From assembly GCF_000300515.1 (NCBI RefSeq), contig NZ_AMSI01000007.1, positions 186,001-250,000 on the forward strand: a stretch of 64,000 nt of DNA, read 5' to 3'. Source of the DNA: Nitratireductor indicus C115 (GTDB lineage Bacteria; Pseudomonadota; Alphaproteobacteria; Rhizobiales; Rhizobiaceae). Below are positions 50,746 to 59,101 of this stretch, piece by piece (the first letter of the stretch is position 1; each line of letters opens with the position of its first letter). The position numbers were made by a program, and so were the translations under genes. The notes beneath the pieces were generated by a model. The model was not told the DNA's origin. It searched no databases and worked only from the letters and a program-made list of their open reading frames with translations.

Positions 50746-51450
50746 ATGACAAAAACCTACACTGATGCCGATGCGGCTCTCGACGGACTGCTATTCGACG
50801 GCATGACCATTGCCGCTGGTGGCTTCGGGCTCTGTGGCATTCCTGAACTCCTGATCGAAGCCTTGCGTCGAAGTGGAGCAAAGAACTTAACCGTCGCGTC
50901 GAACAATTGCGGAGTCGATGGCTTCGGCCTCGGGGTTCTCCTTAACACAAGACAGATCAGCAGGATGATCTCGTCCTATGTAGGTGAAAACGCCGAATTC
51001 ATGCGCCAGTATCTCTCAGGCGAACTGGAGCTGGAATTCAACCCGCAAGGCACATTGGCCGAGCGAATGCGTGCGGGCGGTGCAGGCATTCCCGGCTTCT
51101 ACACGGCAACGGGTGTCGGCACCATCGTTGCCGAAGGCAAGGAGCACAAGGAATTCAATGGACGAGTGCACATTCTCGAGACCGGCATCATCGCCGACCT
51201 CTCGATTGTGAAGGCGTGGAAAGCCGACCCTTCCGGAAATCTGATCTTCCGCAAGACCGCGCGAAACTTCAATGTGCCGGCGGCAACTTGCGGCAAGGTA
51301 TGCGTCGCTGAGGTCGAGGAAATCGTGCCGCTAGGCAGCCTCGACCCGGATCACATCCACCTTCCCGGCATATACGTTAATCGAATTGTCTCAGGGGTAC
51401 ACGAGAAGCGCATCGAACAGCTCACCGTTCGTCCGAAGGAGGTGGCCTGA
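50746..51450 (+). CDS. 3-oxoacid CoA-transferase subunit A
   Basis: This alpha subunit of a class I CoA-transferase (SCOT/PcaI type) has about 234 residues. It has [22 protein letters not shown] (the glycine-rich nucleotide segment) and [19 protein letters not shown]. The ATG at 50746 begins [15 protein letters not shown]; an in-frame ATG at 50713 lies inside BKACE. It overlaps subunit B by one base (TGATG). It transfers CoA from succinyl-CoA to an oxoacid such as acetoacetate or 3-oxoadipate; the two cannot be told apart by eye. Acetoacetate produced by BKACE is the natural local substrate. Confidence 0.9.
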   Translation: MTKTYTDADAALDGLLFDGMTIAAGGFGLCGIPELLIEALRRSGAKNLTVASNNCGVDGFGLGVLLNTRQISRMISSYVGENAEFMRQYLSGELELEFNPQGTLAERMRAGGAGIPGFYTATGVGTIVAEGKEHKEFNGRVHILETGIIADLSIVKAWKADPSGNLIFRKTARNFNVPAATCGKVCVAEVEEIVPLGSLDPDHIHLPGIYVNRIVSGVHEKRIEQLTVRPKEVA

Positions 51451-52079
51451 TGCCTTGGGATCGAAACCGCATGGCTGCGCGCGCAGCGCAGGAACTTCAG
51501 GACGGATGGTATGTAAACCTCGGGATCGGAATTCCGACGCTGATATCAAATCACATCCCAACCGGAATAGCTGTCACGTTGCAATCGGAAAACGGGATGC
51601 TGGGAATGGGGCCGTTCCCCATTGCAGGTGAAGAAGATCCCGACCTCATCAACGCCGGCAAGCAGACCATCGCTGAACTGCCGCAGACCGCCTACTTCGA
51701 CAGCGCGACATCCTTTGCGATGATCCGTGGAGGTAAAATCGACATGGCAATTCTTGGCGCCATGGAGGTGTCTGAAGAAGGAGACCTTGCGAACTGGATG
51801 GTCCCGGGCAAACTCGTGAAGGGGATGGGCGGGGCCATGGATCTTGTGGCGGGCGTAAAACGCGTAGTGGTGGTCATGGACCATACCGACAAGGCAGGAA
51901 GATCCAAAGTCTTAAAATCTTGTACTCTGCCGCTGACCGGCAAAGCCGTTGTCGATCGCATTATCACAGATCTGGGTGTCCTCGATGTCGTCCCTGGCGG
52001 CTTGAAGGTCGTGGAGTTGGCTGACGGGATCTCCTTGGGCCACCTCCGCGCGGCGACGATGGCGAGCCTTCTAAACTAG
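51450..52079 (+). CDS. 3-oxoacid CoA-transferase subunit B
   Basis: This beta subunit of the same enzyme has 209 residues. The catalytic Glu lies in LQSENGMLGMGPFP, and NLGIGIPTLISNHIP, MAILGAMEVSEEGDLANWMVPGKLVKGMGGAMDLVAG and LDVVPGGLKVVELA match the SCOT/PcaJ family. It is joined to subunit A by TGATG. About 28 bases separate it from the carboxymuconolactone decarboxylase gene. Confidence 0.92.
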   Translation: MPWDRNRMAARAAQELQDGWYVNLGIGIPTLISNHIPTGIAVTLQSENGMLGMGPFPIAGEEDPDLINAGKQTIAELPQTAYFDSATSFAMIRGGKIDMAILGAMEVSEEGDLANWMVPGKLVKGMGGAMDLVAGVKRVVVVMDHTDKAGRSKVLKSCTLPLTGKAVVDRIITDLGVLDVVPGGLKVVELADGISLGHLRAATMASLLN

Positions 52080-52107
52080 CGGAAGCGATGCATGGCTGGG
52101 ATATCAA

Positions 52108-52443
52108 ATGATGTATGAGGAACTCTATAATGTTGGAATGCCCATCCGGCGTGAGGTTCTTGGCGACGAGTATGTCGACAAATCCCTTGCCTCTGCTGAG
52201 CAAGATGAACTGCGTCAGGCGCTGCAACAGGCGGTTACGGCGCTTGGTTGGGGCGCGACATGGTCACGCAAAGGGCTGGACCTGAAAACGCGCAGTCTGA
52301 TCACAGTCGCCATGCTGATTGCATTGAACAGGCCACGCGAATTGGAAACACACCTTCGCGGAGCGCTAAACAACGGCGTCACCGATGCGGAGTTACGGGA
52401 ACTCCTGTTGCACGCCGGATGCTATTGCGGTTGGCCGGCGGCG
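52108..52443 (+). pseudogene. Carboxymuconolactone decarboxylase family gene, truncated
   Basis: About 112 codons read as a CMD/AhpD-fold protein: MPIRREVLGDEYVDKSLA, TWSRKGLDLKTRSLITVAMLIALNRPRELETHLRGALNNG and ELRELLLHAGCYCGWPAA, where intact proteins go on for about 15 residues. At GWPAA (52443) the sequence changes to a serine recombinase gene body and the frame drifts to 52635. The CMD family includes 4-carboxymuconolactone decarboxylase and peroxidase-like AhpD proteins; the retained Cys of LLLHAGCYCG would suit either. The last helix is lost, so activity is doubtful. It was the last gene of the TRAP operon or was followed by genes now missing. Confidence 0.8.
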
Positions 52444-52444
52444 T

Positions 52445-53326
52445 CGTGTTTTGCCGGGCGACAATCTGAACCTGAACAATCGCCGGCGCCCGAAGCACCT
52501 ATTCACCGGCCTCATCAAATGCGGCTGTTGCGGTGGCGGCTATTCGATGATCTCGAAGGACATGCTCGGATGCACGAACGCCCGCACAAAAGGCACCTGC
52601 GACAACCGCCTCAATATCCGCCGCGACGTGCTTGAAGCAGCCGTCCTGAACGGTCTCGACAAGCATCTCATGGAACCCGATCTGTTCAAGGCGTTCTGCG
52701 AGGATTTTACGCGCGCGGTCAATACGGCGCGGATGGAAGCGCGGGCATCATTGGATTCGGCGGAAGCAGAGATCAAGCGTATCGATCGCGAACTCGACAC
52801 GCTTCTCGACCTGATATTGAAAGGCGGCGCAGCGGATCGCATCAACGCCAAGATGGTCGCCCTCGAGCAGCGGAAGAAGGAATTGTCTTCGATGCTCGCC
52901 GCGACCGAGGACCCGCCTGCCCTGCTGCACCCGAACCTCGCAAAATTCTATCACAGGGAGATTGCCACCCTCCACATGCAGCTTGGCAATGAGGAGACGC
53001 GGGCGCATGCGGCGGAAAGGATCCGCACGCTGGTCAGCCGGATCGATCTCGTCCCAGACAGTGAAGAACTGGCGATCGTGCTGCGCGGTGACCTGGCGGC
53101 GATCCTGACCTTTGCCTGCGGCAAGAAGAACCCGGCATTTCTGGCTGAGGCCGAAGTGCTCGAGGGGCTGCTTCGTAGTTCGGCGGGCGCTGGCGTTCAG
53201 AAACGCAAAAAGCCCCGTGGAGGGGCTTTGAGTGGATCGCAGGGATCATTGGTTGCGGGGGCGCGCAACCAAACGATACTTGCGATTGGGCGAATACCAA
53301 ATCCCGAAGCTCGCTGCATAGCGTAA
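52445..53326 (+). pseudogene. Serine recombinase, C-terminal half only
   Basis: From about 52466 the frame reads NNRRRPKHLFTGLIKCGCCGGGYSM, the zinc ribbon (CGCCGGG ... CTNARTKGTCDNR) and coiled-coil region of a large serine recombinase, and ends LVAGARNQTILAIGR. The catalytic and recombinase domains are absent, so it cannot work. It aligns over its length with residues from about 312 to the end of the recombinase at 21.7-23.4 kb but is clearly divergent in sequence. Its last codons pass through the same double hairpin as that gene. It ended up inside the carboxymuconolactone decarboxylase gene. Confidence 0.85.
53209..53272 (+). repeat. Double hairpin at the 3' end of the recombinase remnant
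   Basis: Hairpin 1 is AAAGCCCC-N5-GGGGCTTT (53209-53229). Hairpin 2 is TTGGTTGCG-N6-CGCAACCAA (53249-53272). Between them is GTGGATCGCA, also shared with the copy at 23281-23290. Confidence 0.7.
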
Positions 53327-53475
53327 CACTGTTCTATTTACAGCAGTTGCGTCATCAGCCATTCCCAGAAATTTCCAGGCGAACAGCTTTACAACCGGTG
53401 ATCTTGCCCAACTGGGGTCAGCATCTATCAATTTGATTTGAGGTGTGATTCACGGTCTCCGAGAAGGAGGCCTTG

Positions 53476-54228
53476 ATGGATGATCTATTTTGCCTGAGCG
53501 AACGCCAGAAGGCGCAGATATCGCCGTTCTTCCCGTCGTCGTATAGAGTTCCCCGGATCGATAACCGGCAAATGGTGAGCGGCATCATCTATGTGATCCG
53601 CAACTGCTTGCATTGGAAGGACTCGCCTTCGGCGTATGGGCCGCACAAGACGCTCTACAACCGCTTCGTCCGTTGGAGCCTGATGGGGTGTTCAACCGCA
53701 TCTTCGCGGGGCTGGCCGGAGAAAGACCAAAGCCCGAGCGTATCATGATCGATGCGATGCATCTGAAGGCTCATCACACGGCGGCGTGCCTGCTTAAAAA
53801 GGATGTTCCCCGTCGTATCGGGCGAACCAAGGGCAGGCTGAATTCGAAGCTCCACACAGTCTGCGACGATGGCGGACGACCGATCATTCTGCTCCTGTCT
53901 GAAGGCCAGATGAGCGATCACAAGGGTGCCCGGTCTCGTGCTCGGCGCCTTGCCGCCGGCCTCTCATCTCATCGCCGATCGCGGCCATGACAGCGCATGG
54001 TTCTGAGAGCAACAGAAAGCCAGTGGCATAGAGCCCTGCATTCCGTCGAGCCGCAGCCGCAAAATTCCCTATGCCTACGACAAGGCGCTCTACCGCCAGC
54101 GCCACAAGGTCGAAAATCTCCTCGCCAAGCTCAAGGACTGGCGGCGCAATGCCACCCGCAATGACCGATGCGCCCACACCTTCTTCTCCGCAATCTGCAT
54201 CGCAGCCGCCGTCATCTTCTGGCACTGA
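53476..54228 (+). pseudogene. IS5-family (IS427-like) transposase, inactivated
   Basis: This is a two-frame transposase of the IS427 group. The front frame (MDDLFCLSERQKAQISPFFP ... YNRFVRWSLMG) runs from 53476 to the GGGG at about 53685-53688, then a -1 shift leads into VFNRIFAGLAGERPKPERIMIDAMHLKAHHTAACLLKK. Around 53934 another frame change is needed to continue LVLGALPPASHLIADRGHDSAWF, which then meets a TGA at 54004. The end, KIPYAYDKALYRQRHKVENLLAKLKDWRR to VIFWH, is intact. The first shift may be programmed, but the second shift plus the stop make it dead. Ribosome site GAAGGAGG precedes the ATG. Confidence 0.85.
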
Positions 54229-54303
54229 TCAATGAGTCCTGAGCCTAGCCATTTCTCCAACACATTTCAGCCTGCCACCACAGTTCTTGCGCCGTAAACG
54301 ACA

Positions 54304-54380
54304 TGTCGATATATTCCACAAAAATCGACACATTGTCCTGATCTGTCGATAACATCGACACGTCAGTTTCGCATGTCGAT
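54304..54380. promoter_or_regulatory. Clustered TGTCGAT half-sites upstream of fic
   Basis: Five TGTCGAT/ATCGACA half-sites occur in 77 bases: 54304, 54324 (inverted), 54344, 54354 (inverted) and 54374. The pair 54344-54360 forms a perfect TGTCGAT-N3-ATCGACA palindrome. They end 20 bases before the chosen fic start. Such clustering indicates an operator array; the only DNA-binding domain nearby is the winged helix of the Fic protein itself. Confidence 0.7.
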
Positions 54381-54399
54381 CAGAACGCAGGTTATAGAC

Positions 54400-55497
54400 A
54401 TGAGCTTCCGCCCAGACCGTCCGTTCAACGACCTCCCTGCCCTGCCGCCAGTACGGGATATCGAAACCAAAGCCGTGCTGAAAGCCTGCATTGAGGCGCG
54501 CGCCGCTCTGGCGGAGTTGCGAATCTCCGGGCAGATCATCCCCAATCAGGCGGTGCTGATCAACTCCATCCCCCTGCTCGAAGCCCAGGCGAGCTCCGAA
54601 ATCGAAAACATCGTCACCACCACCGACCGGCTGTTCCGCTTTGCCAACGATGCGGGCGGTCAGGCCGACCCGGCGACCAAGGAGGCGCTGCGCTATCGCA
54701 CCGCCCTGAACCGCGGCTTCGGGATGCTGAGGCAGCGCCCGCTCTCGACAGCCATCGCGGTCGAGGTCTGCCGCACCATCAAAGGTGTCGAACTCGACAT
54801 TCGCAACACGCCCGGCACCGCCTTGATGAACGACGCCACCGGAGCCGTGATCTATACTCCGCCGGAAGGCGAAGACTTGTTACGTGCGAAACTTGCCAAC
54901 TGGGAACGTTATATCCACGAGGCCGAGGATACCGACCCGCTGATCCGCCTCGCGGTGATGCATTATCAGTTCGAGGCCATCCACCCTTTCGTCGACGGCA
55001 ACGGCCGCACCGGGCGCGTACTGAACCTGCTCTATCTGGTGGACAAGGGGCTGCTGGATATCCCGGTGCTCTATCTCAGCCGGCACATCATCCAAAACAA
55101 GGCGCTCTACTACAGGTATCTGTTGGAGGTCACCACGCACGGGGCGTGGGAACAATGGCTGCTGTTCATGATCGAGGCCGTCAGGGCAACCGCGCTTTGG
55201 ACCACGGCGAGGATCCAGACGATCCGCAATCTGCTGGAGCAGACCGCCGCGCGGATGCGGCAGAAACTGCCCAAGGTCTACTCCCACGAACTGGCCGAAC
55301 TGATCTTCGTGAACCCCTATTGCCGGATCAGCGATCTTGTCGATTCCGGTGTCGCCAAGCGACAGACTGCGGCAGTCTACCTAAAGGCGATGGTCTCCGA
55401 GGGATTGCTTGAGGAGGTGAAGGCCGGACGGGAGAACCTCTACATCAATCCCGCCCTGCTGACGCTGCTATCGGAACGTGGTCAGGCAAACGCCTGA
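54400..55497 (+). CDS. Fic-domain AMP-transferase with C-terminal winged helix
   Basis: Fic enzymes transfer AMP or another nucleotide to target proteins. The product has about 365 residues. An inhibitory-helix motif SSEIEN (65-70) precedes the domain, which makes this a class II Fic protein held in check by its own N-terminus. The active-site loop HPFVDGNGRTGR (195-206) is complete, with the flap IYTPPEG at 151-157. The last 70 residues (LPKVYSHELAELIFVNPYCRISDLVDSGVAKRQTAAVYLKAMVSEGLLEE) form a winged helix-turn-helix. The ATG at 54400 begins MSFRPDRPFNDLPALPP, the normal start; an ATG at 54373 lies in the operator. It stands alone between a dead IS and a tRNA scar. Confidence 0.92.
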   Translation: MSFRPDRPFNDLPALPPVRDIETKAVLKACIEARAALAELRISGQIIPNQAVLINSIPLLEAQASSEIENIVTTTDRLFRFANDAGGQADPATKEALRYRTALNRGFGMLRQRPLSTAIAVEVCRTIKGVELDIRNTPGTALMNDATGAVIYTPPEGEDLLRAKLANWERYIHEAEDTDPLIRLAVMHYQFEAIHPFVDGNGRTGRVLNLLYLVDKGLLDIPVLYLSRHIIQNKALYYRYLLEVTTHGAWEQWLLFMIEAVRATALWTTARIQTIRNLLEQTAARMRQKLPKVYSHELAELIFVNPYCRISDLVDSGVAKRQTAAVYLKAMVSEGLLEEVKAGRENLYINPALLTLLSERGQANA

Positions 55498-55513
55498 CCG
55501 GGTGGCAGTTGCG

Positions 55514-55558
55514 CTCCGAATGATGAGGTCTCGGGTTCAAGCCCCGGTGGGTGCGCCA
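55514..55558 (+). tRNA. 3' part of a tRNA-Arg(CCG)-like gene (attachment-site scar)
   Basis: The sequence has an anticodon-loop-like CTCCGAA (55514-55520), a variable region, a perfect T arm (TCGGG-TTCAAGC-CCCGG, 55531-55547), the 3' acceptor strand TGGGTGC, discriminator G and encoded CCA (55556-55558). The bases before the anticodon loop cannot pair with those after it, and there is no D arm, so only the 3' half is present. GCACCC/GGGTGC acceptor stems are typical of arginine tRNAs in this order. Such half genes are left at one end of elements that integrate into tRNA genes. Confidence 0.6.
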
Positions 55559-55587
55559 TTTTCCTCAGACGGAGCTCACATTCCGCA

Positions 55588-55663
55588 AATCGTGATGAGC
55601 AGTTCGTCACGGGGCTTCGAATTGAAGCTCTCGCAATAGCCATTTTCCCACGGTCTGCCCCGG
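55588..55663 (-). pseudogene. IS3-type transposase remnant
   Basis: On the minus strand about 25 codons read GRPWENGYCESFNSKPRDELL, the highly conserved segment around the catalytic Glu of IS3-family OrfB. It is cut on both sides: ITICGM and a stop follow instead of the usual NGEIF. The remaining bases between the tRNA fragment and the TRAP gene (55559-55768) show nothing else. Confidence 0.75.
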
Positions 55664-55768
55664 CATGATGAAGACGGGCTTTGTGGCACCAAATTCAAAG
55701 GGGAGCCAACTGCAGAATCTAATCTATAATTGAACACGTTTGATAGTGACGTGGATTCGAGTGTGCGA

Positions 55769-57748
55769 TCAAAGCTTGATGGCTCTTTTCGAGGAAACCA
55801 CCAGAACCGCTGCAACCGCCGCCGTGATACCAACGCAAATTGCCGCTTCGCTTGGCGTGTCCGCAATCGAGGCCAGGAAGCTCGTGACACTTACAAGCGA
55901 GAAGCCACCGCGTTCGAGCAGGCTCAGGGGCCGGCGCCAGTATCCGATCAGCGCAATTTGCATCGCACAGAGACAAACACCCACGGCAACGGCCGTCAGC
56001 ACGACGACGTGGATCCGGTCATCCAGCAATCCGCCGAAGGCGAAGACGAAGGGCAGCAGGTAAAGCGCCTTGGCGATCTTCACGCTCAGCCAGCCGGTCT
56101 GCATTGGCGGCGCTCCGGCAATCCGGGCACCGACCATCGCGGTCATGCAGATCGGCGGAGTGATCGTCGAATCCTGTGCGAACCAGAAGATGATCAGATG
56201 CGCCGCCAGAAGCGATACGCCCAGATCCTGCAAGAAGGGTGCGCCAAGCGCGGCAATGATGACATAGGAGGCCGTTACCGGCAGCCCCATGCCGACGAAG
56301 TAACTGATCAGCCCCAGCAGGATGATCGCGAACACCGCCGAACCACCGGAGAAAGTCAGCAGGATCGACGTGACCTTGGTCAGCAGACCGGTCTGCACCA
56401 CCACGCCATAGATCAGGGCTGCGCTGGCCAGTAGCGCCGAGATGCTCAGCGCCGTCCGCGCCCCTGCTTCCAGCAGTGCAATCGTCTTGCGGAAGTCCAG
56501 GCGCGTGGACCGGCGCATCATCGCGACAAAAAAGGTGCCGATGACGCAGGCCGCGGCGGCGAAGTATGGCGTATATCCAAGCAGCATCAGGCCGATCAGG
56601 ATCAGGATCGAGCCCAGGATGTGCCAACCGCTGACAAACACCGATACCAGGGTTGGAAGCTGTTCGCGCGGCAGGCCCTTCAGGTCCCGCTTGGCGGCGA
56701 TGGTGTCGGTGAACACATAGAGGGCCAGGTAATACAGGATGGCCGGAGCAACCGAATACAGAAGGATCGTCGTCAGCGGCAATCCAGTCAGGTTGGCCAT
56801 GATGAAGGCTCCGGCTCCCATGAGCGGCGGCGCCAGCGCGCCGCCCACCGAGGCCACCACCTCGATGGCGGCAGCCTCGACCGGCTTGTAGCCGGTGCGC
56901 TTCATCAGCGGGATCGTCATCACACCGGTGGTGGCGACGTTGGAAATTGAAGAGCCCGAAAGCATCCCCATCAATCCGGACGAGATCACCGCCACCTTCG
57001 CGGGTCCGCCGCGTCGGTGTCCGGCTACAGAGAGGGCCAGGTTGGTGAAAATCACGTCACCGCCGGTTGCCCTGAGCAATACTCCGAACAGGAGGAATGC
57101 AAAGAGGAACGTGGCCATGATCCCGGTGATGAAATTGAACAGCCCGCTGGTGTCCATGTAGAGCGTTTCGATCAACTCATCGAGCTTGATGCCGCGATGC
57201 TGGAACAGCCCTGGCCAATAGGGTCCGGTAACGGCGTAGACGATGAAGACAAGGTTCAATCCCACAATCACGCCGCCAACCGTGCGACGCGTCGCCTCGA
57301 AGGTCACGATCAGCGCGATGACGCCCAGGGCGATATCGTAGTTCGGTATCGGATCGAAACCCACGTAACGGTCCAGCCAACGTTCCTGCGAGATGACGGC
57401 CCACCCGAATGCGATCACCGCAAGCGCGGCGAGCCCCCAGTCGAGCATCGAGGGTCCGTCCTTCCGGCTGCGGTGAAGCGCCGGATAGAGCAGAAAGCTG
57501 AGCGGAACCGCGAAGGCGAGGTAAAGGCCCCGGCTGGCGATCTCCCCAATCGTCGTGCGAAAGGCGAAGAATAGCGTGAAGATGGTCAGGGCAGCGCAGG
57601 CGACCCGGATGACATGCCGGGTCAGACCGTGCGTCCGGCGCTGTTCAGCGGGGAAGATCGAGGTCTCGAACTCGGCCTGCGACAGGGCGGGAATATCGAG
57701 AGACGTTTCGCCCATGGGAGCATCAATTGCCGTTGTATCCGTCATCAT
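55769..57748 (-). CDS. TAXI-type TRAP transporter fused permease (DctQM)
   Basis: This fused small and large permease of a TAXI-TRAP importer has 659 residues and many membrane helices. The N-terminal quarter is the DctQ-like part (about 45-180) and the rest is DctM, with GGDVIFTNLALSVAGHRRGGPAKVAVISSGLMGMLSGSSISNVATTGVMTIPLMKRTGY and the matching GMGLPVTASYVIIAALGAPFLQDLGV half. The TAXI binding protein gene lies directly upstream on the same strand, about 85 bases away. Its 3' end faces the tRNA scar. The last helices (AAICVGITAAVAAVLVV) look normal, so it is probably full length. Confidence 0.93.
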   Translation of the reverse strand: MMTDTTAIDAPMGETSLDIPALSQAEFETSIFPAEQRRTHGLTRHVIRVACAALTIFTLFFAFRTTIGEIASRGLYLAFAVPLSFLLYPALHRSRKDGPSMLDWGLAALAVIAFGWAVISQERWLDRYVGFDPIPNYDIALGVIALIVTFEATRRTVGGVIVGLNLVFIVYAVTGPYWPGLFQHRGIKLDELIETLYMDTSGLFNFITGIMATFLFAFLLFGVLLRATGGDVIFTNLALSVAGHRRGGPAKVAVISSGLMGMLSGSSISNVATTGVMTIPLMKRTGYKPVEAAAIEVVASVGGALAPPLMGAGAFIMANLTGLPLTTILLYSVAPAILYYLALYVFTDTIAAKRDLKGLPREQLPTLVSVFVSGWHILGSILILIGLMLLGYTPYFAAAACVIGTFFVAMMRRSTRLDFRKTIALLEAGARTALSISALLASAALIYGVVVQTGLLTKVTSILLTFSGGSAVFAIILLGLISYFVGMGLPVTASYVIIAALGAPFLQDLGVSLLAAHLIIFWFAQDSTITPPICMTAMVGARIAGAPPMQTGWLSVKIAKALYLLPFVFAFGGLLDDRIHVVVLTAVAVGVCLCAMQIALIGYWRRPLSLLERGGFSLVSVTSFLASIADTPSEAAICVGITAAVAAVLVVSSKRAIKL

Positions 57749-57834
57749 GATCCCCGTGACCCGATGGTATTGCCGTTGTTATTGGATCGCCCCGGGACAA
57801 TATCCCGGGGCGGTGGTCTCAAGTTAGGCCGGCT

Positions 57835-58824
57835 TCACTTGATCCAGCCGACTTCGCGGTAATACTTCTCTGCACCCGGATGCAGCGGGATCGGCGCACC
57901 GGTGGCCATGTCCTTCGGCTCCCAGTTGGCAAACCCGCTATAGGCCGACACCAGTCGCGGCTTGTTCTCTGCCATGCGCTTGACCATTTCATAGACCATG
58001 TCGTCGTCCATCGACGCGTTGGTGATCACCAGCGTCGACAGGTCGAGCGACGGCACCACTTCGGTCTGGCCGGCATAGGTGTTGGCCGGGATGTCATAGG
58101 CCACATAGCCCCAGTTCCTGATCATTTTCTGGCGGATGTCCTCGGGAATGGCGTAGAGACGCGAACTGCGTGTCGCCAGCGCCTGCTGGAAGTCGCTCGC
58201 CCCGGTACCGACCGTATTTGTATAGACGTCGATCTGCCGGTTCAGGAATGCATCCAGCAGACCTTCCTGCGCGCCTTCCATGACAAAACCGCCGTTGCGC
58301 TCGACCGCCGCGAAATCCGAGCCATTCTCGATGAGGATCTTCTCGATACCGAACAGATTGGATGATCCTTTCGCCCCGACACCGATTCGCAGTTTGCCGC
58401 CGTCCTTGACGTCGGAAAACACGGTATCGGGCACGTCACCGGCCAACACGATCTGGACGGTATTTGGCACCACGTTGGCGACAATGCGCAAATCCTTCAG
58501 ACCGTCACGGTTGAGCACCGGGTTATTTCCTTCGTACACCGCGAGAAGGAAGGGTCCGTAGGAAAGCCCGAAGTCCGCTTGCCCCGAACCGACAGCCAGT
58601 GCGTTACCGATGGCACCCTTGCCTGGTAGTGTGCTGACCGGCTGGCCTTCGTAGGCCTGGTTGACCATGTCGGAAATCGCGGTGGCCGTCGGGTACCAGG
58701 TGCCCGTCGCACCGCCCGAAATAAAGGATGCAACCGCATGCGTCTTGTCCTGCGCCAGGGCCGGACCGGTCGTGGCCAATCCGACGACAGCTATGGCTGC
58801 AAGAAGATGTGTGATCTGTTTCAA
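57835..58824 (-). CDS. TAXI-family TRAP substrate-binding protein
   Basis: This periplasmic binding protein of 329 residues has a signal peptide (MKQITHLLAAIAVVGLATTGPALA) and the TAXI hallmark SFISGGATGTWYPTATAISDMVNQ. Further on are GKGAIGNALAVGSGQADFGLSYGPF and LRIGVGAKGSSNLFGIEKILIENG. TAXI proteins bind glutamate-like and other amino or imino acids. It is the first of the transporter pair; the transport genes lie downstream in the orientation of the whole cluster from 63.6 kb to 55.8 kb. Confidence 0.93.
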   Translation of the reverse strand: MKQITHLLAAIAVVGLATTGPALAQDKTHAVASFISGGATGTWYPTATAISDMVNQAYEGQPVSTLPGKGAIGNALAVGSGQADFGLSYGPFLLAVYEGNNPVLNRDGLKDLRIVANVVPNTVQIVLAGDVPDTVFSDVKDGGKLRIGVGAKGSSNLFGIEKILIENGSDFAAVERNGGFVMEGAQEGLLDAFLNRQIDVYTNTVGTGASDFQQALATRSSRLYAIPEDIRQKMIRNWGYVAYDIPANTYAGQTEVVPSLDLSTLVITNASMDDDMVYEMVKRMAENKPRLVSAYSGFANWEPKDMATGAPIPLHPGAEKYYREVGWIK

Positions 58825-58994
58825 TGGCTTCCCCTCTCATTCAGTGGTTGCGTTTTTTGGTTTTTCAACTTTTGACTAGAGCGCACGCTGCCCTGACGTT
58901 CACTAATATACTAGACATAGTTTTATATATCAAACAGAAAGCGCTCTGCTTCGGCGCTTCTGCGATTGGCCGAACTTGCCCGTCGCAACAATTG

Positions 58995-59050
58995 CGCTTC
59001 GCCCGCATCGCTTCGCCCGCATCGCTTCGCCCGCATCGCTTCGCCCGCAT
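58995..59050. repeat. Four perfect 14-bp tandem repeats
   Basis: The unit CGCTTCGCCCGCAT occurs four times without a mismatch, in the 277-base gap between the SDR 3' end and the TAXI binding-protein gene. The rest of the gap is AT-rich (ACTAATATACTAGACATAG and nearby) and probably holds the promoter of the TAXI genes. The repeat looks like a variable-number locus. Confidence 0.85.
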
Positions 59051-59101
59051 GTCCCGGTGCCCGAACGCTCTCTGCACGGTTCGGGCGCAGGCTGGGCAAG
59101 A

